Assembly (NCBI RefSeq): GCF_001281525.1
Contig: NZ_LGCI01000008.1
Span: 294,428 to 358,427 of the forward strand
From: Lysinibacillus macroides
GTDB taxonomy: Bacteria; Bacillota; Bacilli; Bacillales_A; Planococcaceae
Length of the DNA stretch: 64,000 bases
Direction: 5' to 3'
Shown: positions 28,863 through 38,429 of the stretch, piece by piece
Numbering within the stretch: the stretch's first letter is position 1
Layout: every line of letters starts with the position of its first letter
Notes under the pieces: model-generated
What the model was told of the DNA's origin: nothing
The model's database searches: none
The model's input: only the letters and a program-made list of their open reading frames with translations
Made by a program: the position numbers and the translations under genes

Positions 28863-29687
28863 ATGGCACAAAACTTGAAAAATCTTGATCTCTCCATTGA
28901 ACTAGATAAAAAGATGTATAAAAAGAAATTGAAGGTACTGCAATATGAAATGCTGAATGCACAGCAATTTTTATTAAAAAATAAAATTGGTTTAATTTTA
29001 GTATTTGAGGGCTTGGATGCGGCTGGTAAAGGGGGCGCTATTAAACGCCTGGTTGAACGCATTGATCCACGAGGTTATGTTGTACACCCTATTTCAGCTC
29101 CACAGCCCCATGAATTACGCTACAATTATTTACATCGATTCTGGAGAAAATTACCACAGCATGGACAAGTGGCAATTTTTGACCGCTCTTGGTATGGACG
29201 CGTGTTAGTAGAACGGATTGAAGGATTTGCAACAAAGGATGAGTGGTCTCGTGCGTATGAAGAGATTAATAATTTCGAGGAAACGCTGACTGCAGGAGAT
29301 TACATAATTATTAAGTTTTGGCTGCATGTTTCAGATGAAGAGCAATTGAAGCGTTTTACAGAACGTGAAGCGAATCCTTATAAGGCTTGGAAATTAACAG
29401 ATGAGGATTGGAGAAATCGAGAAAAAACACCACAGTATATTGAAGCAGCAAATGAAATGCTTGAAAAAACAGATAAGCAAAATGCTCCGTGGATTTTAGT
29501 TGCTGGAGATGATAAAAAATATGCACGCATCCATGTGCTGCAAGAAACAATTGCCCATATTGAACGAGAGGCACAAAAGCGTGGTCTGCATTTAACAAAT
29601 GTATTAGACAATGGGCAAGCACAGCATATTGAATCCTCCAGTCAAGAGGCTGTCCAAGAGAAGAAAGAGAAACAAAAAGTAAAATAG
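28863..29687 (+). CDS. PPK2-family polyphosphate kinase
   Basis: A 274-residue enzyme with the PPK2 P-loop FEGLDAAGKGGAIKRL (about residues 49-64), Walker B-like IFDRSWYGRVLVERI, a lid segment, and KFWLHVSDEEQLKRF. PPK2 uses polyphosphate to phosphorylate nucleotides; the preferred substrate (NMP or NDP) cannot be read from the motifs alone. The tail (about 245-274) is hydrophilic and low-complexity. GGAGTG precedes the ATG; terminator follows. Confidence 0.85.
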   Translation: MAQNLKNLDLSIELDKKMYKKKLKVLQYEMLNAQQFLLKNKIGLILVFEGLDAAGKGGAIKRLVERIDPRGYVVHPISAPQPHELRYNYLHRFWRKLPQHGQVAIFDRSWYGRVLVERIEGFATKDEWSRAYEEINNFEETLTAGDYIIIKFWLHVSDEEQLKRFTEREANPYKAWKLTDEDWRNREKTPQYIEAANEMLEKTDKQNAPWILVAGDDKKYARIHVLQETIAHIEREAQKRGLHLTNVLDNGQAQHIESSSQEAVQEKKEKQKVK

Positions 29688-29693
29688 GGCATT

Positions 29694-29749
29694 GGTGCTG
29701 CTGTAACAATAAAACATAAGCTGTTTTAGTTGTAGCGGCATCTTTTTTT
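29694..29749 (+). terminator. Terminator after ppk2
   Basis: GGTGCTGCTGTAAC (29694-29707) pairs with GTTGTAGCGGCATC (29729-29742), with several wobbles, followed by TTTTTTT. Confidence 0.7.
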
Positions 29750-29835
29750 ACATACAATAATGCAAGAAGCAGAGTGAGGGTTTATATTACCGATAAACGC
29801 ATAAGATAGATTGATTGGAAGGCTAGTGTGGAGAA

Positions 29836-30423
29836 ATGGTGCTTAAAATTTGGAATTTATTAAGAAAAAAGGGTGGGAATGTGGTCACAATTCAGGGGGA
29901 AAAATGCTATATCCGCACATTCCAAGAAAAAGATGCACGAAGTTTAATGGGGCTCGTCAGTCGCAATAAATACTTTTGGTCGATATATGAGCCACTACAA
30001 AGACCTGAATACTATACAGTTGACGCACAGTATAAAAAAATTCAAGAAAGCTTATATTTAATGGAGTCAAAGCGAGAATTTACATTCGGTATCTTTGAGT
30101 ATGGCACAAATAACTTGATAGGACATATTGCCCTTTATGCCGTAAAACGTTTACCGTACTCAAGTGCATTTGTTGGATATGCTATGGATGAACTGTATAT
30201 AGGAAAGGGAATTGTTACAGAGGCGGTGAATATGGTAGTCCAATTTGCATTCGATCAAATTGGTCTGCATCGAGTAGAAGCCTATGTGTCCACACAAAAT
30301 ATGGCTTCTATACGTGTTTTAGAGAAGTCAGGGTTCCAACAGGAAGGCCTTTTAAGAAAGCTTTTATATATTAATGGTCAATGGGTAGACCATTATATGT
30401 ATGCACGTTTAGAGGACGCATAG
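29836..30423 (+). CDS. GNAT N-acetyltransferase (RimJ/RimL type)
   Basis: Up to 195 residues. The GNAT fold runs from YIRTFQEKDA through GYAMDELYIGKGIVTEAV (acetyl-CoA loop) to GLHRVEAYVSTQNMASIRVLEKSGFQQEG, the usual RimJ/L C-terminal motif. The GTG at 29881, with GGGTGGG upstream, is a good alternative start and would give 180 residues. It acetylates a protein N-terminus or a small amine; target unknown. Confidence 0.75.
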   Translation: MVLKIWNLLRKKGGNVVTIQGEKCYIRTFQEKDARSLMGLVSRNKYFWSIYEPLQRPEYYTVDAQYKKIQESLYLMESKREFTFGIFEYGTNNLIGHIALYAVKRLPYSSAFVGYAMDELYIGKGIVTEAVNMVVQFAFDQIGLHRVEAYVSTQNMASIRVLEKSGFQQEGLLRKLLYINGQWVDHYMYARLEDA

Positions 30424-30430
30424 CAGAGGA

Positions 30431-30469
30431 AGTGCCTATCTTTCAGAGCGAAGGATAGGCACTGTTTTA
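30431..30469 (+). terminator. Terminator after GNAT gene
   Basis: AGTGCCTATC and GATAGGCACT form a perfect 10-bp stem followed by GTTTTATT, between convergent genes. Confidence 0.85.
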
Positions 30470-30473
30470 TTCA

Positions 30474-31043
30474 TTATTTCAATTCTTTCGTACCATCTTC
30501 AATGACATCAAGTCGACCTGTATTAGGGTCAATGATTAAGCCATGCACAGGTACATTTTTAACCATTAATGGATGATTGCGAATAGTGTCCACGCTTTTC
30601 TTAACACTTGTTGCTACATCACCAAAACCGCGTAAAAAATCTTTTAAGTCGAAACCAGAGTATTCTAACATTTTAATTGTTTCTGGATCCACACCTCTAG
30701 CAACCATTTCACTAAGCATTGCTTCAGGATCAACTGCACTCATACCACAGTCATAATGCCCTACCACATATACTTCATCTGCTTGTAGGCCATAGACAGC
30801 AACCAGTAAACTACGCATAACTGCACCAAAAGGATGACTCACTAAGGCGCCAGCACTTTTCACGATTTTAACATCGCCATTACGTAAATTCATGGCTTTT
30901 GGTAAAAGCTCTACAAGACGAGTATCCATGCAAGATAAAACAACAATATGTTTATCAGGATATTTCGTTGTAATAAATGGTTCATATTTTTTTTCTTGTA
31001 CAAACTCTTTGTTAAACGCTAAAATATCTTGTAACATTGTCAT
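30474..31043 (-). CDS. Beta-class carbonic anhydrase
   Basis: A 189-residue enzyme. Zinc ligands Cys38 (SCMDTR), His96 and Cys99 (GHYDCG), with the Asp40/Arg42 dyad, are all present. It interconverts CO2 and bicarbonate. Similar to B. subtilis YtiB. ATG 31043 with GGGAGC upstream is chosen; the frame happens to stay open another 74 codons but that part has low-complexity translation and no start signal. Confidence 0.85.
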   Translation of the reverse strand: MTMLQDILAFNKEFVQEKKYEPFITTKYPDKHIVVLSCMDTRLVELLPKAMNLRNGDVKIVKSAGALVSHPFGAVMRSLLVAVYGLQADEVYVVGHYDCGMSAVDPEAMLSEMVARGVDPETIKMLEYSGFDLKDFLRGFGDVATSVKKSVDTIRNHPLMVKNVPVHGLIIDPNTGRLDVIEDGTKELK

Positions 31044-31326
31044 GAAGATTGCTCCCTTCCTTACAAAAATATTGTAGAGGAAAATGTTCGAGATGCAAAC
31101 AATAAAGACGTTATTTACATAAATTTTATAATAAAAACAGCAGTTCGCTGCACTTTCACATCTATTTACAATGAGCAAAATTCGAAACAATATGCCCATT
31201 CTGCTAATATATAGAAGCGCTTTCCACAGACTCGGGCATGGTTGTAAAATTGCTCTACAACGCAAGTAAGGTGGACAGGAGCTCTCTCATCAACGCGACA
31301 AGCTAGTCTTTCTCTTCTTCATCCTT

Positions 31327-31371
31327 GAAAAATAAAAAAATAGACAAAATCGAAAAAATCGACTTTGTCTA
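31327..31371 (-). terminator. Terminator of small membrane protein gene
   Basis: On the minus strand TAGACAAAGTCGA and TCGATTTTGTCTA pair (31341-31353 with 31359-31371), followed by a T-rich run at 31327-31340. Confidence 0.8.
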
Positions 31372-31395
31372 CAGCTTAACAGCTACTTTTTTAGA

Positions 31396-31530
31396 TTAGT
31401 ATTTATTATCTGGTTTTGGGTCTACAGTTACTGAAGACTTACCATCTAAACCTACTTGTAGGTAATGGATGAAGAATCCAGTACCAATCAATAGAACTGC
31501 TGAAAAACCAAGTACTGTTGTAATGAACAT
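31396..31530 (-). CDS. Small single-span membrane protein (44 aa)
   Basis: ATG 31530 has GAGGGG eight bases upstream. The 44-residue product starts with one hydrophobic helix (MFITTVLGFSAVLLIGTGFF) and ends in a polar tail with VDPKPDNKY. A dedicated terminator follows. The layout recalls small proteins such as YtzI, but homology is not certain. Function unknown. Confidence 0.6.
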   Translation of the reverse strand: MFITTVLGFSAVLLIGTGFFIHYLQVGLDGKSSVTVDPKPDNKY

Positions 31531-31669
31531 GATTAGAGCCCCTCTCTACTTAAATAATCTACTAAATACCCTGATTTAATTATACAATAGGTTTCTAGGA
31601 AAATCTAAGGATAATTTATGACAACCATAACATACCTGACCTAGAATATGATTAGTAGAAATGGATGAT

Positions 31670-32905
31670 TTAGAATGCCCAATTCCCATTGCGGAATATC
31701 GGTTCTTTTTGCTGATCGTGAGTGATACCATCTATATTCATGGTATTTGATCCAATCATAAAGTCGACATGTGTTAAGCTTTGGTTAAGACCATTCATCA
31801 TTAATTCTTCAGGAGTCATCTCTTTACCACCTTCAATACAAAATGCATAGGCTCTGCCAATGGCTAAATGATTTGAGGCATTTTCGTCAAATAATGTATT
31901 GTAAAATAATAAATTAGCTTGTGAGATAGGCGAGTGGTGTGGTACTAATGCAACTTCACCAAGATAACGGGCCCCCTCATCTGTTTCAATAAGCGCTGTT
32001 AAAATTTCTTGTCCTTGTTCCGCTTTAACAGCGATAATACGGCCCTCTTTAAATGTTATTGTGAAATTGTCTATAATCGTGCCGCCATAGCTTAAAGGCT
32101 TAGTGCTGGATACATAACCATTCACACCTGTTTTTAACGGTGCTGTAAAAATCTCCTCTGTTGGCATATTTGCCATAAATGTTTGACCTTGCTTGTTCAC
32201 ACTGCTGCCACCTGCCCAGATATGCTGTATCGGTAAGTCAATGATGAGATCTGTGCCTGGAGCTGTGTAGTGTAGTGCTTTATATTGCTTATTATTTAGG
32301 TAATTGGCTCTATCTTGTAATTCTTTGTCATGTGCTTGCCAAGCTTCAACAGAATGTTCAACATTGATACGCGTTGCTGCAAAGATGGCTTCCCATAATG
32401 CGTCAACTTGTTGCGCTTCAGGCAAATGAGGGAAAACCTTTTCTGCCCAAGCTTTGGATGGCGCCGCAATGACCGACCAGCTAAATTTATCTGCCTGTAG
32501 CCATTGATAATAATTCGCTAATGCTTTACCAGATGCTTTTTGAAATGCCATAATCTTATTGGGCTCTATCCCTTTTAATAAATCTGGATTTTGTGAGCTA
32601 ATACTTAAGAAAGCAGCTCCATGCTCAGCTAACCATTCACGTTCTTGTACTTTCCATGGAGGGAAAAAATCAAATGAATCTTTTGGAGCATCTTCATAAC
32701 GCGCACGCACACATTCATCATCGGTTAGGTCCATAAATACTTGTTTTGCACCATTTTTATAGGCCATTTTAGTAATTATTTGCGCCAGTTTTAAGTTATC
32801 AGTCGAACAGCTTATATAGAGGTACTGGCCTTTTTGAATATTTACTCCTATTTTTAGTGCTAATTCAGCATATTTTGATAATTTTGTATCAAATGATAAT
32901 AACAA
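31670..32905 (-). CDS. M29-family aminopeptidase (second copy)
   Basis: About 411 residues, clearly paralogous to the gene at 18731-19960 along its whole length (shared HYTAPGTDL, FMANMPTEE, GARYLGEVALVPH, FDENASNHLAIG, PIFR.G.WAF end). Metal-ligand regions appear intact. Start: AAGGGAG lies 8 bases before TTG 32905 but only 2 before ATG 32911, so TTG is slightly favoured. Monocistronic. The two copies differ in gene context (operonic versus solitary), suggesting different regulation. Confidence 0.85.
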   Translation of the reverse strand: MLLSFDTKLSKYAELALKIGVNIQKGQYLYISCSTDNLKLAQIITKMAYKNGAKQVFMDLTDDECVRARYEDAPKDSFDFFPPWKVQEREWLAEHGAAFLSISSQNPDLLKGIEPNKIMAFQKASGKALANYYQWLQADKFSWSVIAAPSKAWAEKVFPHLPEAQQVDALWEAIFAATRINVEHSVEAWQAHDKELQDRANYLNNKQYKALHYTAPGTDLIIDLPIQHIWAGGSSVNKQGQTFMANMPTEEIFTAPLKTGVNGYVSSTKPLSYGGTIIDNFTITFKEGRIIAVKAEQGQEILTALIETDEGARYLGEVALVPHHSPISQANLLFYNTLFDENASNHLAIGRAYAFCIEGGKEMTPEELMMNGLNQSLTHVDFMIGSNTMNIDGITHDQQKEPIFRNGNWAF

Positions 32906-33101
32906 AATCATATCTCCCTTCAAATTAAGAAAATTTAATGTAGTATTCTTAATTCAATATAATCAAATATGGTTGGAATGTGAATAAAAAGCATATATAG
33001 CATCGAAAAATTAATCAAATACATTTATACTAGAACTAGAGATTTTAAAATATGGAAATACAGACGAAATTAAGAATAGTAGTAGATTTGGAGGTTCTAA
33101 A

Positions 33102-33887
33102 ATGGATATATCAACAGTTGTAGGGTTAATATTAGCGTTTGTAGCATTATTAACCGGGATGGTCATGAAGGGAGTAAGTTTAGGTGCCTTTTATAACCCA
33201 GCGGCCATTCTAATCATTATTGTTGGTACAATTGCAGCAGTAACAATCGCGGTTCCTATGAAAGAGTTGAAGCGTGTACCGAAGCTTTTTAAAATTTTAA
33301 TGCAAGAAACAAAATTAGCAGATGATGTTGAGCTGATTAAGATGTTTTCACAATGGGCGGATTTAGCTAGACGTGAAGGCTTACTAGCATTAGAAAGTAA
33401 ATCCTCAGAGATTGAAGACCCATTTTTAAAAAATGGACTGACATTAGCCATTGATGGACAAAATGCCGATTATATTCGTGACGTCTTAACAGAGGAAGTG
33501 GAGGCAATGGAAGAGCGTCATTCAGGTGGTGCTGCCATTTTCACTCAGGCTGGTGCATATGCCCCAACTTTAGGGGTACTTGGTGCAGTTGTAGGGTTAA
33601 TTGCCGCATTATCGGATATGAATGATATTGAAAAGTTAGGTCATGCGATTTCTGCTGCCTTTATGGCAACACTCCTAGGGATTTTTACAGGATATGTCTT
33701 ATGGCATCCATTCGCAAATAAACTAAAGCGTAAATCAGTGATAGAAGTAAAGCAAAAAAGATTGATGATTGAGGGTATTCTATCGGTTTTAGAGGGAGAA
33801 GCTCCACGTGTTATTGAACAAAAATTATCATCTTACTTAACGATGGAGGAGCGTCGTAAAGTGACAGGCGGAAATGAGGGTGAATAA
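33102..33887 (+). CDS. motA: Flagellar motor stator protein MotA
   Basis: A 261-residue protein with four membrane helices and a cytoplasmic loop, closely matching B. subtilis MotA (ARREGLLALE, FLKNGL, TYAPTLGVLGAVVGLIAAL-type segment, TGYVLWHPFANKLKRKS). With MotB it forms the ion channel that drives flagellar rotation. TTTGGAGG lies upstream. Followed by motB after 2 bp. Confidence 0.95.
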   Translation: MDISTVVGLILAFVALLTGMVMKGVSLGAFYNPAAILIIIVGTIAAVTIAVPMKELKRVPKLFKILMQETKLADDVELIKMFSQWADLARREGLLALESKSSEIEDPFLKNGLTLAIDGQNADYIRDVLTEEVEAMEERHSGGAAIFTQAGAYAPTLGVLGAVVGLIAALSDMNDIEKLGHAISAAFMATLLGIFTGYVLWHPFANKLKRKSVIEVKQKRLMIEGILSVLEGEAPRVIEQKLSSYLTMEERRKVTGGNEGE

Positions 33888-33889
33888 CG

Positions 33890-34654
33890 GTGGCAAAGAG
33901 ACGTAAAAAGCATAAGCATGAGGATCATGTGGATGAGTCCTGGCTTGTTCCTTATGCAGATATTTTAACACTTTTACTTGCGTTGTTTATCGTACTTTTC
34001 GCATCTAGTTCTGTTGATCAGGAAAAGTTAGCGAAAATGTCAGAGGTATTTAATCAGGTATTTGATGGTGGAACAGGTTTTTTAGACCAGCCAGCTCCTA
34101 TATCAGATCCTAATGCTACGAGTACCGAGGTACAAAGTCAAAATTCAGCCTATTTAAAGGATCAGCAAGAGTTAGCAGCCATTAAAGATAGCGTAGATAA
34201 CTTTATTGCTGTTAATGAAATGGAGGATCAATTTGCGACAGAAATGACAGCTGAGGGCTTACTTGTGACTATTCGTGATAGTATTTTATTTGATTCAGGA
34301 CAAGCAAGTATTAAGCCAGAATATATTCCTATTGCGAAAGAGCTTGCGGATGTTTTAGTATCCAACCCACCACGTAATATTATTATTACGGGGCATACAG
34401 ATAATGTTCCTGTGGGTCCTAATTTTTCATCGAACTTAGAGCTATCATTAATGCGTGCATCAAAGTTTTATATGGTTTTATTGGACGGTAACCCTCAGTT
34501 AAAGTCTGGCAATATTAGTGCGAGGGGATATGGTGAGGACCGTGCGATTGCACCGAATGATACAGCAGAGGGGCGTGCGAAGAATCGCCGTGTAGAGGTG
34601 TTAATTCAACCATTAGTGACAGAGGATGGTTCGGAAGCAACGAATACTCAATAA
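33890..34654 (+). CDS. motB: Flagellar motor stator protein MotB
   Basis: A 254-residue protein: a basic N-terminus, one membrane helix (LVPYADILTLLLALFIVLFA) with the ion-binding Asp24, a linker, and a C-terminal OmpA-like peptidoglycan-binding domain (ITGHTDNVPVG, LSLMRASKF, GYGEDRAIAPNDTAEGRAKNRRVE). GTG start with GAGGGTG upstream. Whether the pair uses H+ or Na+ is not decided by the sequence alone. Confidence 0.95.
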   Translation: MAKRRKKHKHEDHVDESWLVPYADILTLLLALFIVLFASSSVDQEKLAKMSEVFNQVFDGGTGFLDQPAPISDPNATSTEVQSQNSAYLKDQQELAAIKDSVDNFIAVNEMEDQFATEMTAEGLLVTIRDSILFDSGQASIKPEYIPIAKELADVLVSNPPRNIIITGHTDNVPVGPNFSSNLELSLMRASKFYMVLLDGNPQLKSGNISARGYGEDRAIAPNDTAEGRAKNRRVEVLIQPLVTEDGSEATNTQ

Positions 34655-34657
34655 TAT

Positions 34658-34701
34658 AAAAGCTATTAGCATGAGACATCAGTCTTTCGCTAATAGCTTT
34701 T
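34658..34701. terminator. Bidirectional terminator after motB
   Basis: AAAAGCTATTAGC and GCTAATAGCTTTT form a perfect 13-bp stem with an 18-nt loop. Confidence 0.9.
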
Positions 34702-34707
34702 CATGCC

Positions 34708-34929
34708 TTATTTGCGTAAAGAGCCTAATTCAGCAACAATTGCTTGCATTTCACTTGGGCTAAATGTTTCTCTTTTCATCACCATTTCATATAAGTACAC
34801 TAAATCTTCATAATTTGCTTCATCAAAATTTTCCGATTTCATGGCATCCACATTCACCATACGAAGCTTATCCTTCATTTGTTCAACCATATAGATAACA
34901 TTTTCTTTAGATGGAATTGATAAATTCAT
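34708..34929 (-). CDS. DUF1128/UPF0435 family protein (YfkK-like)
   Basis: A 73-residue helical protein matching the UPF0435 (B. subtilis YfkK) family ([42 protein letters not shown]). Function unknown. It shares the motB terminator. Confidence 0.8.
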   Translation of the reverse strand: MNLSIPSKENVIYMVEQMKDKLRMVNVDAMKSENFDEANYEDLVYLYEMVMKRETFSPSEMQAIVAELGSLRK

Positions 34930-35106
34930 TTTTTACCCTACCTTTCGTACTCATCGTACATATCATTTCACTGAATATAAAAAATGTCAATTGCGTATTT
35001 GGGCATCGCTTTAAAAATAATCTGTTATTGGGTAGAATAAATGCAGTAAGCTGTTTATTTATGAAATAGTAGGGAATATGCAATTATACAAGCAGGAGGT
35101 TTTACT

Positions 35107-35433
35107 ATGGGTCAAAGTAAATTATTGGTTTCAATTGTAGCTGGTGCAGCGGTTGGTGCTGCATTAAGTATGTTTGATCGTACTACTCGTGAAAAAACAA
35201 TTGCCTCAACCAAAAAAATGAAGGAAGCCATCTCATATTATGCAGCAAATCGTGAAGAACTGCAGGTCCTTGTTGAGGAAAAGGTATTAGCTGCGAAGGG
35301 TCTTTATGAAACTGTATCAGATAATGTTAATATGATCACTGAAAAAGTAGAAGAATTTAAAGATGTGCCCTCTACCATACAAGGGATGATTGATGACACG
35401 AAATCAGCCTTTACTCTACCTGATAAGGAGTAA
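35107..35433 (+). CDS. YtxH-like protein
   Basis: A 108-residue protein: a Gly/Ala-rich N-terminal membrane-type segment (LLVSIVAGAAVGAALSM) followed by an amphipathic, charged helical region, the YtxH layout. AGGAGG lies upstream. It lies 24 bp before the YihY gene and is probably co-transcribed. In Bacillus such proteins are stress-linked; role unknown. Confidence 0.65.
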   Translation: MGQSKLLVSIVAGAAVGAALSMFDRTTREKTIASTKKMKEAISYYAANREELQVLVEEKVLAAKGLYETVSDNVNMITEKVEEFKDVPSTIQGMIDDTKSAFTLPDKE

Positions 35434-35457
35434 TGGCAGCTTTAGGAGGAAAGTCTT

Positions 35458-36375
35458 ATGGAGAAGAAAAAAGCGAAAATGCATCATACGCTTGGGCTTG
35501 TTAAATCGTTTGTCTCACCTGATGAGGAAACGATTGATATTATGACTTCCAAAGGTTTTGTCCAAGATTTAATTAGTAGGCTAAAGCGAGTAGATATATC
35601 TGCACTTGCTGCACAATTGGCTTATTTCTTTTTGCTATCATTCTTTCCTTTACTTATTTTCTTGGTTACGTTATTGCCCTATTTGAACTTAGAAACAACA
35701 CAGGTATATGCATTTTTAGTAAACATCTTGCCAGATGAAGTGTATCGTCTTATTGAGAATACGTTAAATGAAATTTTAACAAATCGTAATAGTAGTTTAT
35801 TATCGATTGGGGTTCTAGGTACAATCTGGTCTGCCTCGAAAGGGATTAATGCATTGATTAGAGCCTTAAATAAAGCCTATGATACAGAAAGTCGAGCAGG
35901 TATATTTGATAGAGGCTTGTCTCTAGTTTTTACAATAGCGCTTGTTATCGTTATTGCAGTGGCTCTCTTATTACCTGTCTTTGGACAACAAATTGGGCAT
36001 TTTTTATTTTCAATTGTTGGAATAGAGGAGCAATTTGCCTCCATTTGGCATAATTTGCGATGGTCGATGCCACCATTACTAATCTTTATTGTTTTAATGG
36101 GCATGTACTGGTTTGTCCCAAATACAAGTCCGCGCTTAAAAATAATGGGTGTCTGGCCTGGAGCTATGTTTGCTACACTTGCATGGCTAGCAGTCACATA
36201 TGGCTTCTCATTCTATATTAATAATTTTGGAAATTACTCTGCTACATATGGTAGTATAGGTGGCGTTATTATTTTAATGCTATGGCTGTACTTCACAGGT
36301 ATTATTTTAATATTTGGTGGAGTATTAAATGCTACCATGCAGAAACGAGCGTTACAAAAGGAAAAAATAGACTAA
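35458..36375 (+). CDS. YihY/BrkB-family inner membrane protein (YfkH-like)
   Basis: A 305-residue protein with about six membrane helices and the family motifs LAAQLAYFFLLSFFPLLIF, WSASKGINALIRALNKAYD, and the C-terminal YGSIGGVIILMLWLYFTGIILIFGG. Formerly called ribonuclease BN, now an uncharacterised membrane family. TAGGAGG lies upstream of the ATG. Confidence 0.85.
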   Translation: MEKKKAKMHHTLGLVKSFVSPDEETIDIMTSKGFVQDLISRLKRVDISALAAQLAYFFLLSFFPLLIFLVTLLPYLNLETTQVYAFLVNILPDEVYRLIENTLNEILTNRNSSLLSIGVLGTIWSASKGINALIRALNKAYDTESRAGIFDRGLSLVFTIALVIVIAVALLLPVFGQQIGHFLFSIVGIEEQFASIWHNLRWSMPPLLIFIVLMGMYWFVPNTSPRLKIMGVWPGAMFATLAWLAVTYGFSFYINNFGNYSATYGSIGGVIILMLWLYFTGIILIFGGVLNATMQKRALQKEKID

Positions 36376-36379
36376 CTTC

Positions 36380-36414
36380 AACAGCCTCGCTTTTCTATAA
36401 CGAAGCGAGGCTGT
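36380..36414. terminator. Hairpin between convergent YihY and ZosA-like genes
   Basis: AACAGCCTCGCTT and GAAGCGAGGCTGTT pair over 13 bp. The following T-run is weak, so termination efficiency is uncertain. Confidence 0.65.
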
Positions 36415-36421
36415 TTGGTGT

Positions 36422-38326
36422 TTAGATATTTTTATTGAGCATACGTAAGCCATTTAAAATTACAAGAATGGTGCTACCTTCATGTCCGATTACACCTAAA
36501 GGTAGATCAACAATCTGTAAGAAGTTAGACGCTATTAGTAAAACAATCACACCTATGGAAAAGAAAATGTTTTGCTTAACTATACGCTGCATTTTGCGAG
36601 ATAGCCGTACAGCATAGGCAATTTTCGATAGATCATTTTTCATTAAGACAACATCGGCTGTTTCTAGGGCAACATCAGTCCCTTCGCCCATTGCAATACC
36701 AGTTGTTGCAGTAGCTAAGGCAGGAGCATCATTAATGCCATCGCCCACCATTCCTACAAATTGATGCTGTGTAAGCAGACGCTTCATCTCTGTTACCTTT
36801 GTTTCAGGGAGACATTCAGCAACATATTCCGTCACGCCAGCTTCTTTGGCAATTGCTTTTGCTGTTTTTTCATTGTCGCCTGTTAACATAACAACTTGAA
36901 TACCAAGCTCTTTTAATAAAGACACCGCTTTTTTAGCTTCATTGCGCACAATATCCTTTAAGGCAATTAATGCAACAATGCCATTGGCGTCACGAATAAA
37001 AATAACGGTTTTTCCTTCCTCTGTTAGGGAGGTTGCAGCACCATCTGCAAACTCATGGGCAAGCTGTGTACCAACAAAGTTAGGTTTACCAATTTGATAT
37101 TCTTTCTTATCAATTATTCCTTTAATACCCCAGCCAGGAATATCCTCAATGGCTGCCTGTGGAAAAGCTGTAATTCCCTGTGCTTTGGCATAGGCAGTAA
37201 TAGCTTGTGCTAATGGATGATTTGATTGTGCTTCAATTCCTGCAATAATGGCTAATGTTGCCTGACGCTCTAATCCATCACGAATAATAAAATCTGTTAC
37301 AACAGGCTTTCCCTGTGTTAATGTCCCTGTTTTATCAACGGCTAAGGCACGTAAAACACTAAGATGTTCTAAATGCAAGCCACCTTTAAATAGTAAGCCA
37401 TTTTTTGCACCGTTTGAAATAGCTGCGAGTGTAGCAGGCATAATGGATGCTACAAGGGCGCAAGGAGATGCTACAACTAATAGCACCATTGCTCGATAAA
37501 AGGTTGTTGTCCAATCCCAGCCGAGCAAGAAGTGGGGAAGAAACATCATAATAGCAACACCAAGTAAAACAAATTTTACATAAGTGCCTTCAAACTTTTC
37601 AATAAACTGTTGTGAAGGTGATTTTTCACTTTGTGCGCTTTGCACAAGCTGGATAATTTTTTGAAACAATGTTTCTGAATTTGGCTTTGTCATTTCAATT
37701 GTAATAGCACCATTTAGGTTCACTGTTCCTGCAAATACTTCATCACCTTGATATTTTGAAATGGGTAATGCTTCCCCACTAATCGCTGATTCATCAATAG
37801 AGGATTGCCCTTTGAAAATAACACCATCTGCTGGAATACGTTCTCCTGGTTTAATCAGTAAATGATCTCCAATTTGTAATGTAGAAACAGCTACCTTCAT
37901 AGGCTCAAAGCCACCGCGAACTAGCCATGCTTCTTCGGGCTGTAATTTCATAAGTGCTGAGATTTCCCGCTGACTTTTATTCATCGCATATGTTTCGAGA
38001 GCGCCACTTACTGCAAAAATAAAAATAAGAATCGCACCCTCTGTCCAATAGCCAATTGCTGCTGAGCCGATTGCCGCTAATACCATCAGTAGCTCAACGT
38101 TTAACTTTCGCTCTTCTATTGTTTCTTCAATGCCTTCTTTTGCTTTTGCAAAGCCACCTACACAAAATGCAGTGATGTATAGAAGAACAGAAGCAGTTGT
38201 TTGCTCGTTTATATCTAAACGCCAAGCTAGTAAAATAAATACCCCAGCTATAAGAGCTGCAATTAATTCTGCATGTTCTTTTATTTTCTCAATTAAATTA
38301 ATATTTTCTCGATTAGAATATTCCAT
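36422..38326 (-). CDS. zosA: P1B-type heavy-metal ATPase, ZosA-like
   Basis: A 634-residue ATPase without an N-terminal metal-binding domain. Motifs: SGEALP, the membrane SPCALVASIMPA metal site, DKTGTLT (phosphorylated Asp), SNHPLA, GDGINDAPAL, and a C-terminal HEGSTILVILNGLR. Length and the SPCALVASIMPA form match B. subtilis ZosA, a peroxide-induced zinc ATPase of the PerR regulon. A near-consensus PerR box and a Fur-type box lie upstream. A CadA-like Zn/Cd exporter remains possible. CAGGAGGG precedes the ATG. Confidence 0.8.
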   Translation of the reverse strand: MEYSNRENINLIEKIKEHAELIAALIAGVFILLAWRLDINEQTTASVLLYITAFCVGGFAKAKEGIEETIEERKLNVELLMVLAAIGSAAIGYWTEGAILIFIFAVSGALETYAMNKSQREISALMKLQPEEAWLVRGGFEPMKVAVSTLQIGDHLLIKPGERIPADGVIFKGQSSIDESAISGEALPISKYQGDEVFAGTVNLNGAITIEMTKPNSETLFQKIIQLVQSAQSEKSPSQQFIEKFEGTYVKFVLLGVAIMMFLPHFLLGWDWTTTFYRAMVLLVVASPCALVASIMPATLAAISNGAKNGLLFKGGLHLEHLSVLRALAVDKTGTLTQGKPVVTDFIIRDGLERQATLAIIAGIEAQSNHPLAQAITAYAKAQGITAFPQAAIEDIPGWGIKGIIDKKEYQIGKPNFVGTQLAHEFADGAATSLTEEGKTVIFIRDANGIVALIALKDIVRNEAKKAVSLLKELGIQVVMLTGDNEKTAKAIAKEAGVTEYVAECLPETKVTEMKRLLTQHQFVGMVGDGINDAPALATATTGIAMGEGTDVALETADVVLMKNDLSKIAYAVRLSRKMQRIVKQNIFFSIGVIVLLIASNFLQIVDLPLGVIGHEGSTILVILNGLRMLNKNI

Positions 38327-38339
38327 TCATTTCCCTCCT

Positions 38340-38358
38340 GATAATGAAAATCAATATC
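38340..38358. promoter_or_regulatory. Fur-family box upstream of zosA-like gene
   Basis: GATAATGAAAATCAATATC matches the classical 19-bp Fur box at 17 of 19 positions. It directly adjoins the gene's ribosome-binding site. A weaker inverted repeat, ATTGAAA-N5-TTTCAAT, lies at 38396-38414. Confidence 0.55.
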
Positions 38359-38429
38359 AAAATATCTATAAATTAGTATTTAGATGTGATGTTTAATTGA
38401 AAATGGATTTCAATTACCATCTCCTTTAT

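Noticed and set aside
31044..31265. 74-codon N-terminal extension of the carbonic anhydrase
   Set aside because: Family alignment starts at MTMLQDIL, which has its own Shine-Dalgarno; the extension is AT-rich translation without a start signal.
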